A stretch of DNA of 64,000 nt from Oidiodendron maius Zn (taxonomy: Eukaryota > Ascomycota > Leotiomycetes > Myxotrichaceae): contig KN832881.1 of NCBI GenBank assembly GCA_000827325.1, positions 1,324,616-1,388,615 of the forward strand, written 5' to 3'. Below, piece after piece: positions 56,785-64,000 of the stretch. The position numbers were made by a program, and so were the translations under genes. Position 1 is the stretch's first letter. The number at the start of each line of letters is the position of its first letter. Below the pieces are notes generated by a model. That model made no database searches and was not told where the DNA came from. It saw only the letters and a program-made list of their open reading frames with translations.

Positions 56785-59700
56785 ACTCGAATGGCCCGTA
56801 ACGGAACGAGCAAGGAGGTAGTTAGAGGACAAGATATTAAACCCCCCCCAGCCACAAGTTTCGAGATTTCAATTCAGTATAATGGACAGGCAGGACTACC
56901 ACTGTGCGGTGCGAGACCGGAGGGGCGAGGGGGAATCTGCTAGCTCTAAGACGGTAGCTGTCCTGAGTGAACTCATATGAGAGACTTGGTGGGAGGCGGC
57001 CAGCAATAAATAAGAGGTCGGTGCTTCCTGTTCAAGAAATTCCGAGAACCTGCCGGAGCGCTCTTCAAAATTAGGCGTGAGACCCGTGGGGGCTGTGTGT
57101 GATGAAGAAAGAGTGACGACGAGGGTTCCCAAATTTGCCTTGTTGGTTTTCTTAGGACGTAGAAGGGATTATTTCACTAGAACAAGCGGTGGGAACTTTT
57201 CCCGATTGCTCAGATGCTGGTAAGACAGATGCAACACGGTGCTGGGGCAGTTGCCCTTAGGACGTGGAATATAAGGTTCTTGGGTATACGCAGGTCTCTG
57301 GATGCGGGGCGAGGCTGCGGAAACTGGCAAACTCTCCCAGAGCAGCGGACGAACCCTGACAGCAACAAACAAAAACACGTCAATTCACGGCATCTCCCAT
57401 ATACTTCGCCGTCAATTGAGAGAAGAAAAGGATATACGCACTGGAGGAGAGCTCAAACGCGATGTCATATGGGGAGGGCGCTTTCTCCGCAGGGCCTGGA
57501 CAGGGTCTTTTGCCCCGCCGCGAGCAGTAGAGGCGGCAGCGCACCATGTCGCGCAGACTGCACGAGGATCGCAGCTACAGCAGTAGCGGCCACAAACGTG
57601 ATCAGTCATTTCGGGAGACGAGGTCAGGTCAGCTTGAAGGACGATTTGGTTAGCATACTCCGTACGTAGCAGGTCTAAGAAAAGAGACCTGTCAGGGATT
57701 GTGATGGAGAAGGAGAGTGGATCAGCAACGAGAGACCAGACAAGTCAGCAACAGGCTCGCTGCCGCTGGCTGTTGGTGCTGCCGAGGACTCGGAGACTAG
57801 GAGTAGCTGCTATCTGACTGGAGAGAGAGGGGAAAGGGACGTGGAAGGTCTCGCGAGGAGGTTCTGCTCGTGGCTGCACTCCAAATAACGCCGCGATGCT
57901 GGCGGCACTCTCGATGGCATCGCCAGACGGGACCCTCAAGGGCGATATACCTGAGGTCTTGCAATGCCCCTCCGGCTCTGGACCTCTTGTCCATCATCAG
58001 TTTCAGCACACTCAGCACTTCGAGGGCTGCTCGCCTTCAATTAACCGGAGAGGGGAAAGGATGCGCACTGCCCTGGTCAGTGTCGGCGGAGTTGGCGACG
58101 AGGAACCACAGTGGCGCTGCTGCAGCTGGTCGAAAGGAGAGAGGCAAGACGCACCAGACCGGGCCACTTCTCACGCAATCTGTCATCGGCGCAGGATAAT
58201 GTTGTCGAGCTGCCGCGAGGGCAAAATTGCCCGATAGGCGCCAGGATGGAACTGCTCTTTCGGTGGCTCAGGGAGTGAGTTTTGCTCAAAGCATATCTCG
58301 AATAGAGATGGGGTGTCACGGTACGGAAGCACGACGAGGCTTCCGCAAATGAATTGACCAGGTGAAGCCCCGGGAGATGCGTTTGTGTACATGAGTGTTA
58401 CATGAGGCGACTGCGAAGAGTCCCTGGCGCCATGGGGGTTACATGAACCTTTGAGTGTGTGCACGGCAGTATTCCAGAGCCTACGACAAACCCCTGAGAG
58501 AGGCCCTTGAACAAACCTTGAGAAATCCTGGAAAGATACCCATCCGCGCACTTCGATGACCGTTGCTCAAGAGTTGGTCTCCCGCAGGTTCTAAACCCCA
58601 CCCTTAAGGAAAAGAAGGGAGTGGGAAATTCCCATGCAATGATGATCGATACTTCGCCGTCTCAGGAAGCTGCTCTGCTAGGTCGCCAATTTGAGCGCTC
58701 CGGGAATGCAGCTACAGTAGCACCTTCGCATCCTGTTCCGATGGTGGGCTGTAGTTGGAGCTCAGGGCTTTGGTACGAGACGGCTGTGACCTTTTGGGAT
58801 TTGGATACATAACACCACGTCTCGAACGCTGACCCGCATCCCAGGCGTGCAGTAGCATCGGTAACAGCAGTAGGAGCACGAGTACCCGCTCGACTGTGCC
58901 TCGTCCAACGGTGGATGACGGGCATTGCTTCGATCAACCGTTCACCCTAGGATATAGCCTCGACACAGGGCCAGCCAGTCTCTGCGGCGCGTTTCCAGCC
59001 CAGCTGCAGCGCAAACCCGAAAACGTCGACTAACAACCATGGCTCTGAGGGATGTCGCATCCCCAGCCGATCGGCTATAGGGAATGTTGGTGGCTGTCCA
59101 TCCTGCTGCCACGAAAACGTATTGGAATGTATACGAGAGCCACTTAAGGCCTCGCGGCCTGTTTGTCTTCGTATTCTTCCTCCTTCGCTTCTTTGTGACG
59201 GCAACAACAATGATGGCGATAGGAATGAGAGTAAACAAAAATAGAGAAATGAATAACTTATGACGCTCGCTAGGGCCGGTTTCTGGCCGCAGACTAGAGC
59301 TGCCAGCAAGGCCTGGCCGTCCAGCACATTCTCTACGAACCTGGATTCTGGATCTCATCCCCTTTCCTGGCTGTGATGCTCCGCAGTCTGCAACATCAGG
59401 CCTTGTTCCATCCTTTCCCGTCGATGTAAATATATCTCCAACATCCCGCTTCTGGTGTCGAGCGTAGCCGAGCGCCATGGTCGTAGGGTACCATGATCCC
59501 GTCGGGCATCCTCTAGGACAAAGCCGCATGTGCTGATCCTGATCCCCTTTGCAGACCACTGCAAATTGGCACCTATGAAGATCAGGCGCCTGGTGATGAC
59601 ATGCCCAGTAGAGGTACCTTCTATTCCGCTAGTCACAGTTCGATTGAGATATCGTGATCCTGACGACAGCGACGCCGCTCTCCCCATTTCCGCTGTAGAA

Positions 59701-60311
59701 CTGGCCATAACCTCTTTCCCTTCCCACTCGGCCCCATCGCCTGTAACGTTGACGGGCCTGACCATGGCCACGCCGGCCCTTCGGCGGGTTGGCAGTCGAG
59801 AGCGGGCCAGTGGCCGGATCACTCGGCCAACGTGATCAGGACGACCCTGAGAGATCTGGAGCCAGTTCGTCCTTCGTCCGCTGGCATGCCTCCTCCCCTC
59901 TCCCTCTCCGCTCTGCTCTCTTGCTCTGCCCAGCGCGCTCAGACGGCTGACAATCCCACCACCGCCTCCACAGTCCGCTTCGACGTCGATTTGTGGGAGA
60001 GCTGCTTCACGCGGTTGTTGATTGAACGACAGGTCTCAGCCTCCGATACTACCAGCGGTGTGTCGCATCCTTCGCCCCATCCTCCCGAATCCTCCACCAA
60101 CATCGCGGCTCCCCATCTGTTGTCTGGCTTGGCGGTATTTCTTACGACGCGTGCCCGCTGGGACTGGAAGGGGGAATATATCGAAGATAGAGATATTGTT
60201 TATTATCAAGGTATCGTCGCGAGCTGCGCAGCGATGCCAGGTTTATGATTGCGGCGGCGTCCTGACATCGAGAAGGGGGCCGCGGCTGTTGTCGAGGCCC
60301 AGACTCTCGCT
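56785..60311. other. 3.5 kb intergenic, no secure gene
   Basis: This is the promoter side of both the minus-strand GT2 gene and the plus-strand gene at 60312. I find no recognisable family. A minus-strand frame at 58942-59559 has one possible membrane helix followed by a basic cluster and is noted separately. A plus-strand frame at 59832-60248 lies upstream and in frame with the next gene. Confidence 0.45.
58942..59559 (-). CDS. doubtful ORF with one hydrophobic helix and basic cluster
   Basis: An open frame of 205 codons (or fewer, from Met 59478). It contains a hydrophobic stretch LFISLFLFTLIPIAIIVVAV followed directly by TKKRRRKNTKTNRPRG, which is how a single-pass tail-in-cytosol membrane protein looks. 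No family is recognised, the flanks look random, and a frame of this length can arise by chance at this base composition. I list it only as a possible gene. Confidence 0.22.
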   Translation of the reverse strand: MVCKGDQDQHMRLCPRGCPTGSWYPTTMALGYARHQKRDVGDIFTSTGKDGTRPDVADCGASQPGKGMRSRIQVRRECAGRPGLAGSSSLRPETGPSERHKLFISLFLFTLIPIAIIVVAVTKKRRRKNTKTNRPRGLKWLSYTFQYVFVAAGWTATNIPYSRSAGDATSLRAMVVSRRFRVCAAAGLETRRRDWLALCRGYILG

Positions 60312-61457
60312 ATGTCGAGCTATCATGGACAGACGTTAAAGCCCCGGAGCACTAAGGTGAAGCCGATCTTGCGAAAGCTGACGCAGAGCGAGAAGAATTC
60401 GCTCGACCTGGACCGGCCGGCGGCAGAGCAGGACATCATGGGCCTGTACGAGTACGGGGCCGGTCGGCCCTCCTACGATACGGCCGTCAACCAGGCGGGC
60501 AGGCGTGGATATCACAATCGAAGCACCAGCGGAACCTCGCAGTTCTCGACAGCGACTTCAGGGAGTGGGAATCGTTCGGGATCATTTGTTCATCCCTTCC
60601 AGCAGACCCCGCGACCGTATACCCCGCCTCCGCTCGCCTCCTACCAGAATTCACTGCGAGAAAGTGACAACTCCAACAGTCCTGATCCCACCGAAGATGA
60701 AGAGCCGCAACAATTTCCCTCACGTCGCCCCTCGAACCCCTCAACTGCGATGCCCTCACTGAGTGGCGGGACGATTCCAGCAGCCAGAGCCAATCCCACG
60801 CCTCACCTGCGGATCCAAACCAGCAAGCAGTCCGCGCGCGGTCCTCTCAGTACCTCCCTCGCAAGTCACCAATCCCACCTTTCACCCCTCTCCCCAATCG
60901 ACCTCACGTCCTCCATCGACACCATGACCCCCTCGACAACCCTCCGCACGTCGTTTGACAAGGGCTTCCGACTGCGCTCTCGCAGCGAAGTCGACCCGCG
61001 AGATCGAGTTACCCTCGTGCAAGAAGCGCGCCGCAAATTCATGGAGAAGGAACAGGCCAAAGAAGAGAAGGCTGCGCGCGAAGAGATTCGCCAGCGTGAG
61101 AAACGGAATCAACGAGAGGCCCAGAAGATAGAGCGTTCCCATCGCCAGTCCTCCGCCAGCGACGTCACGCGCTCCAAACGCTCAAAATCCGATCTAACTA
61201 TGCAAAATGAGAAGCAGGGCGCGGGCAATGAAGAGCTATTCCCGCAGTATGGAGACGTGCCAGGCGGGGCAGCTCCTTCCGGGGCTGACGGGCAGCCGCG
61301 GCGCAGCTACTCTGCTACAAATAATGCAAAGAAGAAGACTCATTCAGCTTGGACGAAGCTCATGATGTGGATACGAACACGCTTCATCCGCATGAAAGGG
61401 AAGAAGCGACCTCCGCCACCTGCTCCATTGTACGCTTATGGAGCTAATCGAGGCTGA
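60312..61457 (+). CDS. conserved-looking basic hypothetical protein
   Basis: Intronless, 381 residues from Met 60312 (MSSYHGQTLKPRSTKVKPIL). The frame is open back to 60249 and, beyond one TGA at 60246-60248, back to 59832. The N-terminal 60 residues look ordered (LRKLTQSEKNSLDLDRPAAE, then IMGLYEYG). The middle is Ser/Pro/Thr-rich and probably disordered. A charged coiled-coil-like segment follows (about 240-295, RKFMEKEQAKEEKAAREEIR). The C-terminus is a basic, hydrophobic helix (HSAWTKLMMWIRTRFIRMKG) that could bind a membrane surface. No catalytic motif is seen. I do not assign a function. Confidence 0.72.
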   Translation: MSSYHGQTLKPRSTKVKPILRKLTQSEKNSLDLDRPAAEQDIMGLYEYGAGRPSYDTAVNQAGRRGYHNRSTSGTSQFSTATSGSGNRSGSFVHPFQQTPRPYTPPPLASYQNSLRESDNSNSPDPTEDEEPQQFPSRRPSNPSTAMPSLSGGTIPAARANPTPHLRIQTSKQSARGPLSTSLASHQSHLSPLSPIDLTSSIDTMTPSTTLRTSFDKGFRLRSRSEVDPRDRVTLVQEARRKFMEKEQAKEEKAAREEIRQREKRNQREAQKIERSHRQSSASDVTRSKRSKSDLTMQNEKQGAGNEELFPQYGDVPGGAAPSGADGQPRRSYSATNNAKKKTHSAWTKLMMWIRTRFIRMKGKKRPPPPAPLYAYGANRG

Positions 61458-62342
61458 TTCTCTATCAACGACTCGGTGAGGTCGTGAGCTTTAGTGGCAT
61501 TGCAAGCAGCAATTTTACAATGTGTCGAGCTTCTGATACCCAATTAGCAGCTCAGTTATGCGTGCTTCTGAGATTGGACACGCATTTTGGGACGACTACA
61601 CTCCAACAACCTGACCCAACACAACCTGCATCGTACTTGATATTTTGGCGTTAGATTTTCACGAATGCATCCGGGTTTCTCGTCAACGGCCTTGACATAT
61701 CTATCTGGCGTACCTTCAGCGAGGAGTTTAGCCGGATTGCTTTTTGTCTTTATTTATGGAATACCAGATTGGCAGGCTGAATCTTTTCCTGGGCTAGAGG
61801 CGCAACACATACCTCTGGCAAGAGATTTATGACTGGGTGGCTGGCATTGGAAGTTACATACGACGCTACGGCTGTGATCGTTATGATCACCATCAAACCC
61901 GATACATGGGGAGCTAGAGAGCGAGAATTAGCCTTGTTTACTACCTGTTGCATTTGGACGCAGCCGCAGTAGATCAATAAACCTTTTTAGCATCTGTTTT
62001 ATCGATGAAAGCCTCGCTACTTGTGACTATGATGGTGCTACACTATAGAGAGTGGAAAGCTATGTAGAATGAGCAGCCCTCAGCAACAATCATTGGGGCG
62101 CACTTTATGAACGGCTTAGAGTATGTTGGTCCTGATTCAGAGCAGCCATGGGATCTGCAAGTCTTGATGGATCGACAAAAGGGTCCCATCATGGTGAAAC
62201 AGTGATATTCGCTGCAGGGTTTTACATATTTCTGCACGTGAGCTTTGGTGTTTTACCAGGGCGTGACATGTCATTATCATAATGAAACAAGACTATCTCA
62301 AGATATAAGATTGCCATTCTAAGTCTTGCAAACCTCTGGACT
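61458..62342. other. intergenic between convergent genes
   Basis: About 885 bp between convergent 3' ends. Short frames only, with no recognised feature. Confidence 0.45.
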
Positions 62343-63413
62343 CTAGTACGGATGGTACATCCAATCTCCCGGTCTAAACACGATTTCAAATTCAACCTTC
62401 TCGAATACGCCCACTGCCGTGTATATGTCATTAAGCCCCTCTAAACCCGTCACTGGCAAGTCTTCTGTTGCATCTCCCTCCTCGTGGAGATTCCAACCCC
62501 CAGTTCTCCTCCCCTCTCGTGTGAAGAAGATCTCAACATCAATCGGTGTATTCGCCTCAGTTCTAGCATGCGCCTGATCGTATCCTGGTGAAGCCTGCAA
62601 GTTGCGTTGCGTAAATGTCATACCTATCCCCAAGGTCTCCCCAGGCTGGAAAGGGGATGTGAAGTCCTTGCCACCCCAGCGGTCATTGATGAACTTACTA
62701 CCATCATCCCCATGTACCGCAAGACATGCTCGGTGCCAGCCAGGGAGTCTAAATGTGGGATATGGGTGTGCTGTGAACCCCATGGCTAGGCTGACCTCCT
62801 CCCTATTCCGCCTACCAATCCTGACCTCATAGTATATGGTCTTTGCCCTCCCAGTGTTCAACGGCGAGTGCGCAAGGACTGAATATAGTGGAATCGCGGT
62901 GGTGATGCAGCAGTCCGTGCAGTTGGATTTAGTCTTTCCTTGCCAGATTCCAGGTCGAGGGCGATCTAGATCTCCTACGTATGACCGTGGCCTTATGATG
63001 CCAATTTCCCCTTTCTCAATGACATCGAGTGCATAGGCAGGGAGAGATACGGGAGCCGTCAAGCGGTTCTGGTGGCACCATGCCTCCCCCTGCTCAGCTT
63101 CCTGTTCGGTGGCATTGTTGGTTCGGCTATGCTGGTTGCCGAGAGCTGGGGGCGGCGGGAGGAGAGATGTATCGGGTACAGCGGTTTGCCAATCGTGGTG
63201 GGGTTGGTAAGCTGGCGGTGGGCCTGGAGGGGGAGCATACTCAGAATGCGATGGAGGCGGCCCCAGTGGAGGTGCGTACAGAGAGTGCGAGGGAGGAGGG
63301 CCTGGTGGAGGGGCGTACTGAGAATGAGACGGAGGAGACCCTGGTGGTGGCATGTAGGAGAGAGAGGGAGGAGGCCCAGCGGGCGGATCGTAGGACTCGT
63401 TGTGGTGAGACAT
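62343..63413 (-). CDS. SPRY-domain protein with N-terminal proline-rich repeats
   Basis: Intronless, 356 residues. The first 70 or so residues are tandem 13-residue proline-rich units (YAPPPGPPPSHS type, about four copies), possible ligands for SH3, WW or profilin. The C-terminal two thirds form a SPRY-like domain: TIYYEVRIGRRNREEVSLAMGF, YPTFRLPGWHRACLAVHGDDG, GETLGIGMTF and the late VEIFFTREG with YTAVGVF. Fungal SPRY proteins include scaffold and ubiquitin-ligase adaptor types; no membrane helix is visible here, unlike Ssh4/Ear1. The partner is unknown. It is divergent from the gene at 63750 across 336 bp. Confidence 0.85.
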   Translation of the reverse strand: MSHHNESYDPPAGPPPSLSYMPPPGSPPSHSQYAPPPGPPPSHSLYAPPLGPPPSHSEYAPPPGPPPAYQPHHDWQTAVPDTSLLPPPPALGNQHSRTNNATEQEAEQGEAWCHQNRLTAPVSLPAYALDVIEKGEIGIIRPRSYVGDLDRPRPGIWQGKTKSNCTDCCITTAIPLYSVLAHSPLNTGRAKTIYYEVRIGRRNREEVSLAMGFTAHPYPTFRLPGWHRACLAVHGDDGSKFINDRWGGKDFTSPFQPGETLGIGMTFTQRNLQASPGYDQAHARTEANTPIDVEIFFTREGRRTGGWNLHEEGDATEDLPVTGLEGLNDIYTAVGVFEKVEFEIVFRPGDWMYHPY

Positions 63414-63749
63414 CTTGGTTGATCGTCGCTATGGTCTCAGTACGGGAGTTGACGTCAGGAGCTGGAAACTGGAGGGCAATCGGAGCTAGTGAAGGCGGAG
63501 ACCGATGGCAGAATCGGCCTACAAGGTGTGCGGAGTAACGATTTGCCGATTCAGTATGTCCCTTGTCCTGCGTCCAATTTCTACCGAAGCAACGGAACTT
63601 CAGCTGCTCCGTTTCTTTTCAGATCACCTCTCTTTTGATGTATTATATCTCTTCCTATCCCTTCATTGCTGTTTTATATCCCCAGGGAGCTTTGTACTAT
63701 CAATTCATACCTCCCAACTTGCAACATAACCCCCTTTTCAGGTGTCACA
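63414..63749. promoter_or_regulatory. divergent promoter before window-end gene
   Basis: These 336 bp separate the divergent starts of the SPRY gene and the last gene and presumably hold both promoters. Confidence 0.4.
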
Positions 63750-64000
63750 ATGAACGGAATCAATGAGAGCAAGCAACGCTATCTGGGCTACCCAAAGGCT
63801 ATAGAAGGCCCTCATGTCCCGTATAAGAAGTCTGCCGATTCAAATCCGGTCATTGGAGGAAAAGCTTTGGTAGCCGGCGCCTGGCTGTATGTCTACCTGC
63901 ATTCAGAGCAGCGACTGCACTGACAATAACTCCAGAGTCTCCAAGCTTCCATTTGTTCAAAAGTTTCTTTGGCACAATGCCGGCTTCGGTACTCTTCGTG
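63750..64000 (+). CDS. 5' part of an unidentified gene, cut by window end
   Basis: Exon 1 is 63750-63886 and exon 2 begins at 63936, with a 49-nt intron (GTATGT...CCAG). The visible 67 residues start MNGINESKQRYLGYPK and, after the splice, read VSKLPFVQKFLWHNAGFGTL. This is a coherent frame with no motif that identifies a family. There is no signal peptide at the N-terminus, and a weakly hydrophobic segment GGKALVAGAWL spans the splice. The gene continues past 64000. Confidence 0.6.

Overview
This 64 kb window looks like chromosomal DNA of a filamentous ascomycete (Pezizomycotina). Genes are mostly interrupted by short introns of about 45-100 nt, with GTNNGT donors and CTAAC/CTAAT-like branch sites close to the acceptor. 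Several families are typical of moulds: HET-C, a secreted GH71 alpha-1,3-glucanase, L-arabinitol 4-dehydrogenase, a 2EXR-domain protein and a KIN4-type kinase. No plasmid, phage, CRISPR or operon structure is visible. I rebuilt exon structures by hand from reading frame, splice consensus and family conservation, so exon ends are models.

Layout. 0.3-11.6 kb holds an alpha/beta hydrolase, the DEAD-box rRNA helicase ROK1, a tandem pair of small paralogous genes of unknown function, an SMP-30/gluconolactonase-like enzyme, a Rab4/Ypt4-type GTPase (minus) and an HSD10-like short-chain dehydrogenase. 13.4-17 kb holds a cytosolic GH2 beta-mannosidase (mndB type) convergent with an unrecognised gene that carries an apparent frameshift. 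17-20.4 kb is gene-poor and AT-rich, with one tRNA-Thr(AGT). 20.4-27 kb has an HMG-box gene (minus) and a divergent HET-C gene (plus) around a strongly strand-asymmetric 1.9 kb interval. 27-30 kb carries decayed gag-like transposon sequence.

30-40.1 kb is gene-dense: GH71 glucanase, 2EXR protein, a protein with two GFA/CENP-V domains, a blasticidin-S-deaminase-like enzyme, a D-2-hydroxyacid dehydrogenase, L-arabinitol 4-dehydrogenase and ATP synthase subunit g. 41-44 kb is a secreted GH2 beta-mannosidase (mndA type). 44-45.6 kb looks like decayed sequence. 46-49.6 kb (minus) is a large KIN4-like kinase, followed by 5.5 kb without a supportable gene. 55.1-56.8 kb (minus) is a processive GT2 polysaccharide synthase. 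60.3-64 kb has a conserved basic protein, a SPRY-domain protein with proline-rich repeats, and the start of a gene cut by the window end.

Several genes fit plant-biomass and wall metabolism: two beta-mannosidases of different subfamilies, alpha-1,3-glucanase, arabinitol dehydrogenase and the GT2 synthase. They are scattered and interleaved with housekeeping genes, so I do not call this a cluster. The item most likely to be undescribed is the tandem small-gene pair at 5.45-7.09 kb, two diverged copies that keep the same three-exon architecture.
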